Positions 1-11,310 of a stretch of DNA of 64,000 nt are shown one piece after another. The translations under genes were made by a program, and so were the position numbers. The notes beneath the pieces are model-generated. The model was not told the DNA's origin. It made no database searches and saw only the letters and a list, made by a program, of their open reading frames with translations. The stretch comes from Mesodorylaimus sp. YZB2_4 (lineage: Eukaryota > Nematoda > Enoplea > Dorylaimida > Dorylaimidae), in NCBI GenBank assembly GCA_030248295.1, contig JASANH010000674.1, positions 1 to 64,000 of the forward strand. The letters run 5' to 3'. Numbering within the stretch: position 1 is the stretch's first letter; the number at the start of each line of letters is the position of its first letter.

Positions 1-177
1 TATGCTTTGCTCGAAATGTCATATTGTCATATAATGAAAAATGTCATATTATTTATTTCGGGTTTTTATTCTTTCGAGTCCAACGAAATCACGAAGTAAG
101 CAGGTCGTTTAAGTTTCCACTTTTTTAAATATCACATTCAGTTCTAGATCTGCAGTGTAACGCGAGGGCGTGCTCCA

Positions 178-1143
178 GTTTGAGAGGTGTAGAAAATAGA
201 TCACGATGTTTTTTCGTTATAAATAATGACTTAACATGGGAAAACGCTTGGATGACCTGCGCAAACCAGGGGGCATTTCTGGCTCAAATCCATACAGACA
301 GCGAGCATGAGAAGATGTTGCGTTTCAAAAAGAACACATTGTTATTACTTTCGACTTTTTCAAAGTGAAAGATAGCTGCTCTCTGGAAGACGCTTTACAC
401 TTTCAGATGGGAAACAGAATGCCCTTTTTGGCACTTCGACGTCAGGACGGAATACGTGGTAGGCCATGCTCAGTAACCAGTGACACCACATTTTGGTACG
501 ACATTTTGTTTCGATAGAGAATACGTAAAAAGATATGGGCTTTCAAATGAGACTATCCGCATAAAAAATAAGTGAATCGAGATTTGACCATAGTCGTGAG
601 TGAGCAATAGCGTCTGTGGAAATTTATAAGGCCAACAATCACATCTGATTCCTTAAAATGATGCAGTAACTCTTTGTTAGGTATGTGGGCCTTGCTGGAA
701 AATCCTAGCATTTATTCCTTTCATAAATCCCGAATTCGCTCCTAATAATTGCTTCCTTGACCGCTATTTATTTTATCTGCTTGTTACGAATTTGGGTCGA
801 CCTGACTTGAAATTTCAGGTCAGGCTAAACCTGACCTGATCTGCTGTCTACTTTGAATAAAGATCTTTTTACCTTAGAGGGAGAAGAGGAGTACAATTAA
901 ACCAATGTGTGCATGATGGAAACGCCAATCGAGGTTATCAATGCAAAACAGCCACATGATTGCGCTAATGCATGCTGGCGGAGACTTTGGTGCCGGAGCT
1001 TTAATTTTATCAATCATATCGAAGCTTCAAAAACGTTCTGCCAGCTGTTCTCGTTCTCGATTCTAGACACCTGTCTGCATTGCTCCGTTTCAATTCCAGC
1101 TCCAACTAAGGCAAGCTGCACGCACTACAACTATGTGCCCTAG
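178..1143 (+). pseudogene. C-type lectin / PAN-like secreted protein, copy 1 (decayed)
   Basis: Two coding blocks of one gene are visible. The block at about 178-330 encodes the first half of a C-type lectin domain: an SRCFFV segment, a TW..AW..C core and GAFLAQIHT..E, the usual helix 1-helix 2 pattern. The block at about 907-1143 encodes a PAN/Apple-like segment with CANACWRRLWCRSFNF and further cysteines, ending in THYNYVP and a TAG stop. Lectin-PAN proteins are normally secreted or surface carbohydrate-binding proteins. An inverted relative lies at 4018-4570. The donor site after the lectin exon, GTGAGA in the relative, is not recognisable here, and the second half of the lectin domain is not convincingly found between the blocks, so I call it a pseudogene. 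The domain families are clear; the exon limits are approximate. Confidence 0.6.
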
Positions 1144-1549
1144 CGCCTTCATGTCGGAGCTCGATAAAGATGCAGTAATAAAGATTATGAATGAGACACT
1201 TCTGGTGGGATCCTGTTTTGTGTCCAGTGATGCAATTAGCCAAACTAAATCTTACCTTTCCGAGCCGAATCGGATCAATGGCGAGCATATCACGCTACCC
1301 GTTAAGTTGCAATACAAAATTAGTTAGCATTGACAGTCTTGAAAAATGTCGCTATCGCTGAGTTAGCAAGCAGTTACACGCTTCAGTGAGTTCAAACAAT
1401 ACAATTCTATGTCATATTACCGTATTTCTTTGCGGACTCTTGCACAAGCATGCCCTCGAGCAGGCCTTTGCATGAACGACAAGCAGCACGATCGGCTCGA
1501 TGTCGAAAACAAGACTGACTGTCGTTTTTGGGGTATCGAATAAATAGGA

Positions 1550-1770
1550 GTGAGCATGAGCCAGCCTTGTCGACTACCAGTATGCAACTGGTCCATCGTC
1601 TAGTCGCGTGGCCAGGGTCCTGCACGGGGAATGAAAATCGTATGCTACCCGTACCCGCTGGACGACCTCTGCACGCGTGCCTGGCGTACCTTGCCCATAC
1701 AAGTATTGTTCTAAAAAAATTAATCACTGATCAAACTCTAACCGTTCGTTTGGTAAATGTTTGAATAGAG
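1550..1770. repeat. Outer arm (left) of a nested inverted repeat
   Basis: This 221 bp segment is repeated in inverted orientation at 9732-9952. It starts at GTGAGCATGAGCCAGCC and ends at AAATGTTTGAATAGAG. Both copies can be read as the same short peptide frame (MQLVHR.VAWPGSCT), but with no recognised domain; this may be chance. The copies differ by scattered substitutions, so the duplication is not recent. It abuts the 1.18 kb arm starting at 1786. Confidence 0.75.
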
Positions 1771-1785
1771 GGCAAACACAGAGAA

Positions 1786-2964
1786 GTGTTTAAGGGCAGC
1801 AGAGGGCTCTTTGCAAAATATTAGGGGCGACTTCAGAATGATTAGAAATCCGCTTGATGTCCGAAATCCCGCCCTGGACATCCAGAATGCGTGCAGTTTT
1901 GGGGGAAAACTGGATCTATGTGAACGCCCGCTCTCTCATTTCTGGAAGTTCAGAGTTATGATAAATGTTCATCGCAATGCATTTGAATTGGCGAAATAGC
2001 GAGGAAAACGGCCGCAAACAGGGTCCACATCGAGGGCGACCATGGTAGACTTATGCAGACAGCAGCCATGCGCGCGTCACACGCCCGCGCACGTGGCCAT
2101 CTCCTCCGCAATGTGCCGAAATTGTGCATTGTAGAAAAAAAAGACATTCAACAAGTCCCTGGATGTCTAAAAATGAGAGCGTGGGCGTAAACTGCCGTCC
2201 GATTTTTCCAAAAACTGTGGGTTTTTTGGATGTCAAGCACGCGATTTCGTCCACTGGTCATCCAACTGCATCCATTTGCATGAGCTTTTTTTAAGTCATC
2301 CCTTCAGAGACATCTGGACAGCTGATTAGCAGCGGCGGAGGGTCTAGGTAAAGCACGGAAACAGGTGCATGTATGGAAAAGTGGGTGAAACACGGAAACC
2401 CTGAAACACGACAAGGGCCGATACGCGAACATTGGTAAAATGCGGATGGAATACGGAAAGCGCGAAACTGACGCTCGAAAAGTTGCAAGCCACCCAAATC
2501 GAGTCAAAATATTTCGCAAAGTATTTCTAGTTTGTAGTTTTTCTGCAAAATTCCTGATGACTAGTATTGCTAACTGCTCTAATCTTCGAGTGATTTTTAT
2601 TCAGCTTCTAAAATCGAAAATTTTGCACAGCCCGTTTATCAGTAATTCCGTGTCATATCTTTGATAAGCGTAGTCTCGGCTTTGGATTATCGGGTCAGTG
2701 AAGTCAGTTTGATTCTGTTTCCTGCATATACCTTGAGCGTCTGTGCATGTGCGCTGAGTAAGCAAAATATCCTGCTATGAGTCCGACAAGTAAGGTTTGT
2801 GCTACCTGGCAGATTTCTTTATTGCCGTTACCTGTCATTTCAAAGACACCGAACCCTGTATTTAATCTTTAAGGCATCGATAGAGGTCAATCATGTGCTT
2901 TAATTTTATAAAACTACCACCAATGCCGCAATTGACTGACCTATTAGAAATTTGAACCGCAGAA
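1786..2964. repeat. Left 1.18 kb arm of large inverted repeat
   Basis: This segment is present in reverse complement at 6713-7889 with only scattered substitutions and short indels. The outer end is GTGTTTAAGGGCAGC and the inner end is TTGAACCGCAGAA. The arms enclose 3.75 kb containing the inverted lectin copy. Several short frames in the arm are mirrored exactly in the other arm, as expected of any repeat, and none resembles a known protein. It could be the long TIR of a foldback-type DNA element or an inverted segmental duplication. No target-site duplication is evident at the outer edges. Confidence 0.8.
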
Positions 2965-4017
2965 AAAGCTAAAAAACGCAGCATTTTATTGTTTAAATCG
3001 GCTACAGTTGAGTGCGCTCAGAATCATGATCAGGCTCAGAATTTTTGATTAGGCACGCAGGATGTCGCCATGCAGCTGTTTCGTTCGAAACATTCGGTTT
3101 TTTTTTACGCTCGCTCTTTCGCAGCGATTAGGGTAATTTTCCAGCTAATAGTTTTCGTTTCGATCATCATTTCACTGTTGTACTTTTCCCAGATAATTTG
3201 CTCAATTTAACCTCGAAATAACTCGGCCAGTGATAAAATATTGATCTTGAGATAAAATCCCCCCACAAAAATAAAAATTGATCGAGTCAAATTTTTTGAA
3301 GTTGTCGTTCAATGATGAAATCTGCTTTAGACTGTTAAAGACTGCGCTTGTACCGTTTTGCTGCTGTTTTTTTGCAAGACTCAAGTTCTTGGATGATAGT
3401 AGATAAATCTCTCCTACGACCTAGAATAAAATGGAACAGGCAGATTCTAGGTTTTCGACCGCATTTTTAAGTCTCACAACACCCCGCCAAAAAAAACTTC
3501 AGAATGCCACTTCAGGCAAAAACACTACACGTTCAAGTCAGGTCGATACAAAAATTCAAGTTTAACATATGTGAATTTCGAGAATAGTGCTTGATTCCCC
3601 TCACAACTGCTAGCTTTACAACATTTTCCTAACAATTTCTCTGTTTTATCCTTAAAAAATTGAGCATTTCAGTTACCAAAAAGCCTAGCAGAAATGTTTC
3701 TCTATTTTAGATACATGCCGCTTAAAAACTTCAGTGAAAGCATGCCATTTTGTAATGGATCGACACAAAGACTTCGAACCACCATTTTTTGTGTCACATG
3801 GAAGATGAACGAGGATACTCGAATTTACAGTATTTCAAGCGGTGACTATCTCACTGTGAGAAAAAAACTGTCTGAACCCGCATGGAACCAAAAAATGTGC
3901 TTTTTCTGCTGGTACGTGAAGTTTCCTGCGGTCAATCTGAAGGTATGACATTCGCCAAAACAGCATCAGCGGTTTTTTTCTCCCCAACGTTACCCCAATC
4001 GCTTCTTTCACGGCACG
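2965..4017. other. Spacer inside the large inverted repeat, no gene recognised
   Basis: AT-rich sequence with several T and A homopolymers. A possible exon-like frame at 3694-3948 (plus) has no recognisable domain. I see no convincing gene or repeat here. Confidence 0.4.
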
Positions 4018-4570
4018 TAGTTGTAATGCGTTCAGCTTTTATCAGCTGGAGCTAAAACTGAGCTCGGGCAATTTGGACAAGTGTCCAGAATTAAGAACGA
4101 GAACAGCTCGCAGAACGCATTAGAAGTCGCAAAAACAGTGATAAAATTAAAGCTTCGACACCAAATTTTCTTCCAGCAGATATCCGCGCGATCTCGTTGA
4201 TGCGTTGCAGGCATAGTCTCAATGGGTGTTTCCGCCGAGCAAACGTTGGTTTGTTTGTACTCTTCCTCCCCTCCTTCCCTTCCTCCCTATTCTCAATCTC
4301 AAAAAATGCAATGTAGCTCAAAAATGCACATTCCCATCCGTCTCATTCTCACAAATGTTTCTCATTATACAACGGAAATCTTCCAAGACAATGTGTAAAA
4401 GGAGATGAAGCAAATCTCACCTTCGAGCCCACTATCTTGTCATATTCGCTACTTGTATGGATTTGAGCCAATACTGCCCCCTGGTTATGGCAGCTCGTCC
4501 AGGTGGCTTCCCATGTTGATGTCACATTTGTAACAAAAAAGCACCGTGATCCATCCACTACACCTCCCAA
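4018..4570 (-). pseudogene. C-type lectin / PAN-like secreted protein, copy 2 (inverted, decayed)
   Basis: This is a reverse-strand relative of the gene at 178-1143. The lectin exon (about 4415-4570) keeps the pattern SRCFFVT, TW.A.W.SC and GAVLAQIHT..E and ends at a good donor (GTGAGA). The next block (about 4018-4250) is PAN-like with CWKKIWCRSFNF. Three lesions are visible compared with copy 1. One PAN cysteine is replaced by arginine (TGC to CGC). A second cysteine codon near the C-terminus is TGA, a premature stop just before a still-readable THYNYVP tail. Only about 170 bp separates the two blocks, so the second half of the lectin domain is missing. Copy 2 lies inside the large inverted repeat and copy 1 outside it. 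Confidence 0.6.
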
Positions 4571-6712
4571 ACTGGCACACGCGCTTGGGTTGCATTATAG
4601 ATCTAAATTAGCGCGAGATGTAGTACACTGAAAAAATAGCTGAATAGATTCACTTTGGGCGAAAGTAAGATGAATAAAATAAAAACTCAAAACAATATCT
4701 ATTCCTTTCTCACTGCAGTCATATTATTCAAAAAAACATCCAGTATAGCTGTTAACGAACATCAATGTTCGCCAGGCACAAGTTACAGAGTAGCAGTCTC
4801 TGACCTCTAGTAGTCTAAGACTGATGAAACATCAACCCGACAGGTTGACTACGTTCCACTTGTGCCAATCGCTCGGCACACTGCCGGCTCCAGGCACATG
4901 TTTCAGGACTCACAGGATTCTGTTCAGCTGCTCACGACAGCAAACACGTTCGATCTTTTGAAAAGTGGGGCTCATTCGAGGCCCAAAGTACACACTTTAT
5001 GTAACCGGAAGGTCATTAATCAAAAAATACCATCGATTTGATTGACTATTATTTGAAAAGAGTGTTCCATCCCTGAATTCCTTGTTCTGCTCTTTAAACA
5101 AAACTTTTTTCTTTGACGTCAAGGATATGCAATTTCAAGAAAGCTTTGAACCAAAACGTTTCAAATGACCAGAGGAAAATTACAATTTTTTTCGACTGGG
5201 AGAATAAGGTCAGTGAATATGTGAGGTTGGACCTCTTATTTCTATGTTTAAATTCCATGAGCACATGAGCGGTTGATTGAGACATAACAGCGCTTTCTTG
5301 TGCGAACACGATTTTTACAGGAACATCCCGCAAATTTTTTTTAAAGGAGTTTGGTCTTTGTGATATGTGAAAATTTGACGCCCAAACTCTCAATAAAATT
5401 TTTGTGACTTCCGTGCCTCAGCATCGAAAATCGTATGAGACAAGCTTTAAGAGCCGCAGTCTGAGGGTTCGAATACCTACACCTGAACCTTTTTCTGAGC
5501 ACTCAATTTTAGACAAAAAAATCTGAATTAGTTTTCCGCGCTGATTCTTAATCTGTAATAGAAAAAATTATGTCGAGCCGTTCATGAGATATTCGAATTT
5601 TCGCTTTAATCCTGAACTATATTTCACCGTTCTTTGCGGCGCGAGCCTATTCTAGCCTATTCATGCAGCCTCTTAATCCGACCATGTATGCCAACCAAGG
5701 GCAGGTTATACAGTCGGGGCCACCTATAGTCACACCGAATAATGTCACAGTCTGTCGCGACGGAGCGCGATGGATTCAACGCTCACATTACAGCCCAGGA
5801 GAAGCATCGTCGATCCGTGATTTTACGATTTGACTCTTTTCCTCTTTCATGCCTAGTTCGCTCTCCTGTGGCTCATTCTTCGTTTCTGTCGCTGACTAGA
5901 GTGGTCCCTTCATATCTTTGTCCGTAAAAGGCAGTGTAACGAAGTCTGTTCTATACTCAGTCTCTCTCTTTCGGCCGACCTGAGCAGTCGGTCCGCTCAT
6001 CTCTCTCCTACTCCACGCTTCCACAGCGCTCCTCTCGCTACACAGTCCAGTTATTATCAAAGGTTTTTCAAGTCCCGAATTTTTTCCTTTACTCCGTGTG
6101 TATTTTTTAGTCAGCTTACTATCACGCTGACTTTGTCCAAGTCCATTCATTATCACATAAATTTCTTTGCCAGGCGGAATAAGTATTGAAAAAGCGTCAC
6201 ATTTACACTCTTGGAAGTCTGAAACAAGTGCAAAATCGTCAAAAACTAGGATTTCTCTCAAGAAAACGCTTGCATGAAGGCGCATGGCACTTTTTTGCTC
6301 CACCATTTATCTGACTGATCCTCATAATTTTGATTTCTCTCGTTACAAAAGCTTTTGAAAAAGCGTTGCGTCTTTTTTAACGCGAGGGATATATGAAAAT
6401 GGTACAAAATGGCGATAAAACGCATAAAATTTTCCATTTGCCATTGTAGAGTTTACTTCGGTTTTATTCACAGTCCGGATATATTTAAGTTTTCTTCCCG
6501 CCTAAAGCTGGTGATACTGAGCGAACTCGACTGTACTCGGTTTTGAAAAAAGAATGCTGCTTTTTTTAGCTTTTATAACATAGAGCGAACAATAGAAACA
6601 GTAACGCCAATGAAGAAAATAAAGGAAATGGGCCTGGAATATGCATTGACAGTTTGCTCCTTGAAAATCCTGGCTAACGAGACACGCCCTTCTATCTCAG
6701 ATGTTTTGTAAG
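4571..6712. other. Non-coding spacer with one possible structured RNA motif
   Basis: No convincing gene. A possible minus-strand frame at 5896-6306 (136 aa) has no recognised domain; an acceptor-like TTTCAG lies within it. At about 4769-4865 there is a sequence with complementary ends (GGCACAAG and CTTGTGCC) enclosing a motif, GAAACATCAACCCGA, shared with the insert at 17957-18136. Confidence 0.4.
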
Positions 6713-7889
6713 TTCTGCGGTTCAAATTTCTAATAGGTCAGTCAATTGCGGCATTGGTGGTAGTTTTATAAAATTAAAGCACATGATTGACCTCTATCGA
6801 TGCCTTGAAAATTAAATACAGGGTTCGGTGTCTTCGAAATGACAGGTAACGGCAATAAAGAAATCTGCCAGGTAGCACAAACCTTACTTGTCGGACTCAT
6901 AGCAGGATATTTTGCTTACTCAGCGCACATGCACAGACGCTCAAGGTATATGCAGGAAACAGAATAAAACTGACTTTACTTACCCGATAATCCAAAGCCG
7001 CGACTGCTCATTGAAGTTATGACACGGAATTACTGATAAACGGGCTGTGCAAAGTTTAAGATTTTATAAGCTGAATAAAAATCACTTGAAGATTAAAGCA
7101 GTTAGCAATACTAGTCATCAAGAATTTTTCAGGAAAACTACAAACTAGAAATACTTTGCGAAATATTTTGACTCGATTTGGGTGGCTTGCAACTTTTCGA
7201 GCGTCAGTTTCGCGCTTTCCGTATTCCATCCGCATTTCACCAATGTTCGCGTATCGGCCCTTGTCGTGTTTCAGGGTTTCCGTGTTTCACCCACTTTTCC
7301 ATACATGCACCTGTTTCCGTGCTTTACCCAGACCCTCCGCCGCTGCTAATCAGCTGTCCAGATGTCTCTGAAGGGATGACTTAAAAAAAGCTCATGCAAA
7401 TGGATGCAGTTGGATGACCAGTGGACGAAATCGCGTGCTTGACATCCAAAAAACCCACAGTTTTTGGAAAAATCGGACGCCAGTGTACGCCCACGCTCTC
7501 ATTTTTAGACATCCAGGGACTTGTTGAATGTCTTTTTTTTCTACAATGCACAATTTCGGCACATTGCGGAGGAGATGGCCACGTGCGCGGGCGTGTGACG
7601 CGCGCATGGCTGCTGTCCGCATAAGTCTACCATTGTCGCCCTCGATGTGGACCCTGTTTGCGGCCGTTTTCCTCGCTATTTCGCCAATTCAAATGCATTG
7701 CGATAAACATTTATTATAACTCTGAACTTCCAGAAATGAGAGAGCGGGCGTTCACATAGATCCAGTTTTCCCCCAAAACTGCACGCATTCTGGATGTACA
7801 GGGCGGGATTTCGGACATCAAGCGGATTTCTAATCATTCTGAAGTCGCCCCTAATATTTTGCAAAGAGCCCTTTGCTGCCCTTAAACAC
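6713..7889. repeat. Right 1.18 kb arm of large inverted repeat
   Basis: Inverted copy of 1786-2964 with matching ends (TTCTGCGGTTCAA inner, GCTGCCCTTAAACAC outer). Beyond 7889 the homology to the left flank stops, then resumes at 9732, so about 1.84 kb has been inserted on this side or lost from the left. Confidence 0.8.
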
Positions 7890-8779
7890 ATGCTACAATT
7901 TTTGGTGTCGTTAAGTTTCACTTATCGGTTGTCGATGCTTCTTCGTGAGTCATCCATGCTTCCTCAGGTCATATATATAGTAATAATGACTTTAACTCGA
8001 ATTATGAGCAAAAACAAGGAGCTTTTCCACACGAGGTCTGCTCGTTTCTTACACCATAGGTTGGGGGTAGAAAAAAATCGTGAAATAATTGAAAGATTTT
8101 TTCTAGTGGTAATCGCAAACACCATCGGCTTAAAATATTGGGTTTTATAGTGCAGATCGGATCTGATCAGATTTAATTCAATCAGATGAAAGCGTTAGAT
8201 TCGACGGAAGTAAAGCAGGTGTCACTTTTAGCTATTATTCATGTTTTATCAGCAAAGCCACGTGCAGAGTCCTGCATCAATACCCATACATGTTCCCACT
8301 CGTAACCAGCGGATATGGGTAAGAGTTTGGGTGAAGGCTCCTTCATACTGGCCACCGAGCTCTCTGTGACTGCGCGCTCAGGACAGAGTTCTTTGCCACT
8401 TTGTCACCGAGAGGGCGTTTATACTGCCTACAGAGTCCCTGATCCAGAGCGCACTGTCCTGCGTTTTCAGAAACTGGAACTCTGTCCGAGCGTTCAGAGA
8501 GGCGCTGTCCCACATGGGCGCTAGAGAGACGGAAATATTTTCTGCTCTTCGCACAAACAGGCGAGGCGCGGCGGAAACTAGTCGGAAACGGGGGCTTTAT
8601 GTCGGACAGAGATACCATACGATTAGAATACGAGAAAAAGAACGATTTGATAACCATATGCACAATTGCTTTGCTGTAGTGCTTTCGATCGATTAGAGTG
8701 GGGTAGTTGGAAAATATTGATACGGCCGATAAGAATAAAAATCATGAAAGAATCGCATAAGAATGACCAATCAATTAAT

Positions 8780-9065
8780 GCCCGATCACTCGGCGAATGA
8801 CTGACTGATCAATCCGCTGTTTGATATGATCGGGTGATCGATATGATCAGCTGGTTTGATCGATACGATGAGCTGATCTGATCGATATGATCGGCTAAAG
8901 GATCGATCGATGAATCATATCATTAAATAAATCAAAAAACAGATTGAATGATCGATCACCCGATCAATCAATGAATCGATCACTCGATCAATCAATCGAT
9001 TGATATAAACGATCAGATCGATCATATTGACTGATCAAATGGTCACAATGATCAATCGAATTCTC
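8780..9065. repeat. GATC-rich degenerate repeat tract
   Basis: More than twenty GATC tetranucleotides within under 300 bp, many as CGATCGAT, TGATCGAT and CAATCAATCGAT variants. It is not a regular tandem array and has no coding potential. Confidence 0.7.
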
Positions 9066-9296
9066 GAGTTCAACAACATGATCAATATATCACACATAGC
9101 CAATGATGTAAGGATCATAAAGTGAGCTCTTTGAAAGGGAAAAACTAGGCTCAGAAAATAAGGAAATACAGGTCAAAATCGCCCTCAAACTAGAATTTTG
9201 ACTTCATTTTCAGATTCAGCGATAAAAACTGCATCGGTTAACATTCTGTTCAAAATTTTAGTGACGATCGTCGATTTTTAGGATCGATAGAAACGA

Positions 9297-9346
9297 GTCC
9301 CTGCGTTTCTGCACAAACTTTAACTTTTTGTGCAAAAACGCAGGGA
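9297..9346. repeat. Perfect-like 21 bp stem hairpin
   Basis: Arms beginning GTCCCTGCGTTT and ending AAACGCAGGGAC pair over about 21 bp with one mismatch, around an A/T-rich loop of fewer than ten bases. It lies inside the TIR element at 8334-9573. Confidence 0.7.
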
Positions 9347-9731
9347 CAGAGCGCGCAGGGACACCGATCGGGGACTCAGTACGGGCGCCTAGTCTTGGTC
9401 GCTTTCATGCTCATTTTCCTAATTCCGGTGCATTTATACTGGTCCCCGAGTTTTCAGGGTCCAGTGAAGTCTGGGACAGAGTGCAGTAATCATCGAAGAT
9501 GAAAATCTGGGACCATTCCGAGCAGTGCGCCGCTCCGTTACAGAGAACTCGGTGGCCAGTATAAATGAGCCTTGAGAGGCGACGGGTACGCGTCCTCATT
9601 CTTGAAAAATCATTCTCAATCTTCAGCTAGACAACTTCGAACGGTAAAAGAAAAGATGGACGAGTATTCCTGAGCTTCTAAGAGGGGGGGGGAAATTATT
9701 TTGATGAATTCATGGATACTTCTTTTTTCCC

Positions 9732-9952
9732 CTCTATTCAAACATTTATCATAAAACCGGTGAGGGTATGATAATAGATAAGTTTTTTAGAACAGTACGG
9801 GTATGGACAAGGTACGCTAGGCAGGAGTACAAAGGTCGTCTAACGGGTACGCGTAAGGTACCATTTTCATTCCTCGTGCAGGACCCTGGCCACGCGACTG
9901 GACGATGGACCAGTTGCATACTGGTAGTCGACAAGGCTGGCTCATGCTCACT
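9732..9952. repeat. Outer arm (right) of the nested inverted repeat
   Basis: Inverted copy of 1550-1770. It directly abuts the left end of the TIR unit that carries the glycine-rich gene. Confidence 0.75.
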
Positions 9953-10376
9953 TCTATCATATCCAAAAAAGTCTGCTCATCGCAGACTACAAAAACTTTT
10001 TGACTAGCCACCGCATTCTAATACCAGATAGCTAAGGGTGACTGGTCTAACTCGGCGACAATTTCTTGATGAGTGTTCGTGAACTCTCCATAAAAATAAA
10101 AGCTTTCAATGCACACTAGCAACTGCAAACTGTCGAACATTGATCCAATCCAATTTTCTAAGGTAGTCAAATCGAGTAGCAAAATGTTTTTCACGTAAGC
10201 TGAAGCTGTGATGCGGACTCGCTCTACCTAAGCAGTTTCCTCAGGTCATGCTGTGCTATCTTTAATGGATGATAAACCTTGGCTGAATACACCAGGAGGC
10301 CAGGAGGCGTGGTATCAATTACTTTGCGGTCGCAATACGTGACACGTTTATTGCATCAGAATTGCGCAATCTTGGG

Positions 10377-10383
10377 TATAAAA
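10377..10383 (+). promoter_or_regulatory. TATA box of glycine-rich gene
   Basis: TATAAAA lies 78 bp upstream of the start codon, in a context (GGTATAAAAAGCCAGGAAGC) kept in the other copy. Upstream, a block containing GGAGGCGTGG and TTTGCGGTCGCAATACG is also conserved and is tandemly duplicated in the second copy, suggesting upstream promoter elements. Confidence 0.6.
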
Positions 10384-10460
10384 AGCCAGGAAGCACGCAG
10401 ATTGAACCATTATTGTCCTGGTCGCTCTTTCAGACAAGTCGGTTTTATAAAAAATTCAAA

Positions 10461-10997
10461 ATGGCCTTCACTTACGCTATTCCAATTGGTCAAAACGTGT
10501 ACGCCCTCACTCCGGTGCAGCCTATTTCAATGCCAGTACAACAGCAGCAGCAGCCATCGCAGCCCCTGATAGTCTTGGTCGATACTGTGGGTTTTCAAGG
10601 TCAGGGCTTACGAGGACATGGACGCGGTCTTGGTGGTGTTCGTGGATTTGGTGGCGGCCGTGGATTCAGTGCTAGTCGTGGAGTTGGTTCTAGTCGTGAA
10701 TTCGGTGGAAGTCGTGGCTTCAGTGCTGGTCGTCGCTCTGGTGGCGTCCGCGGATTCAGTGTTGGTCGTGGCTTTGGTGGCGGCCATGGTTTCGGTGCTG
10801 GCCCTGGTTCTGGCGGCCGAGGGCGTACTCGTAGATTTGTTGATGGATGCGATCACGGAAACGTCGATAGTGGTGGGGCCGTGGCGACCGTCAGCAGGAA
10901 CAGCCAACTGTCGACCAACAGCAGCCGATTGATTACTCAACAAGAGCAGCAGCCAGCCATCACTTATAAAGAGAACCTAGCAATTAATCAACTATGA
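10461..10997 (+). CDS. Glycine/arginine/serine-rich low-complexity protein
   Basis: 178 aa from the ATG in AAAATGGCC, which is preferred to upstream starts because it follows the TATA box at a normal distance and is conserved as MAFT.AIPIGQNVY in the second copy. The N-terminus is followed by a glutamine run and then by an imperfect repeat of the type GFGGGRGFSASRG for about 80 residues, resembling RGG-type or structural glycine-rich proteins. No catalytic domain is present. The last ~45 residues in this frame look unlike the rest, whereas the next frame continues as GGRGDRQQEQPTVDQQQ, so a frameshift near 10885 is possible. It lies within a TIR-bounded repeat, so it may be a captured host gene or an element gene. 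The function is unknown. Confidence 0.55.
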   Translation: MAFTYAIPIGQNVYALTPVQPISMPVQQQQQPSQPLIVLVDTVGFQGQGLRGHGRGLGGVRGFGGGRGFSASRGVGSSREFGGSRGFSAGRRSGGVRGFSVGRGFGGGHGFGAGPGSGGRGRTRRFVDGCDHGNVDSGGAVATVSRNSQLSTNSSRLITQQEQQPAITYKENLAINQL

Positions 10998-11310
10998 TGA
11001 TAGTATAGAGTGATTCCTGGTGTACCTTTTATTTGATTTGGGTACGAAGTATGTGGATGTCAGTTTATGAATATTACAAATCATGCTAGTACCAGTGAAT
11101 TTAAATGGGATTGTAAGGTGGGAAATGCTGCGAGCACTGCACCAGTATCTCCATCTTCAGTAAGGATTATGCTTCTCGAAGATTTTAATTTGTTCAAGAT
11201 CTCATGCACCAGTCGCCGAGTTAGACCAGCCACCCTAAGCTATCAGGTATTGGAATGCGGTGGCTGGTTGAAAAGTTTTTGTAGTCTTTTTTGGATGTGA
11301 CAATCTAGAC

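Larger units (their letters stand above)
8334..9573. mobile_element. Non-autonomous TIR element, 1.24 kb, with GATC-rich core
   Basis: The ends are inverted copies of about 37 bp: AAGGCTCCTTCATACTGG on the left, and on the right the complement reading AAGGCTCATTTATACTGG, both continuing into CCACCGAG.TCTCTGT. A related third motif lies at about 9426-9450. The interior has no transposase-like frame, a GATC-rich tract at 8780-9065 and a strong hairpin at 9297-9346. I see no clear target-site duplication. It sits in the stretch that interrupts the symmetry of the larger inverted repeat, so it may account for most of that interruption. Confidence 0.6.
9957..11310 (+). mobile_element. TIR-bounded unit carrying a glycine-rich protein gene, copy 1
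   Basis: Both ends carry inverted copies of a segment of about 110 bp containing ACCAGCCACCGCATTCC and running to GGCGAC. The left end also has a small hairpin (AGTCTG...CAGACT) that is deleted at the right end. The gene with its TATA promoter lies between. A second unit lies inverted at 40.95-44.61 kb. No transposase is encoded, so it would be non-autonomous. The sequence beyond the right end (AATACCGTTTTTCGCC and on) also follows the far end of the other copy, so the mobile unit may be larger than the TIRs suggest. Confidence 0.55.

Noticed and set aside
4815-4860. CTGATGA next to GAAAC considered as a hammerhead ribozyme core
   Set aside because: The order and spacing of the CUGANGA, stem II and GAAA parts do not fit a hammerhead, and no cleavable UH with a stem III was found.
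10608-10943. Ser/Thr-rich and Val-rich frames overlapping the glycine-rich gene
   Set aside because: Shadow frames of a GGT-rich repetitive coding region; the promoter, start and conservation support only the glycine-rich frame. The same applies at 41260-41700.
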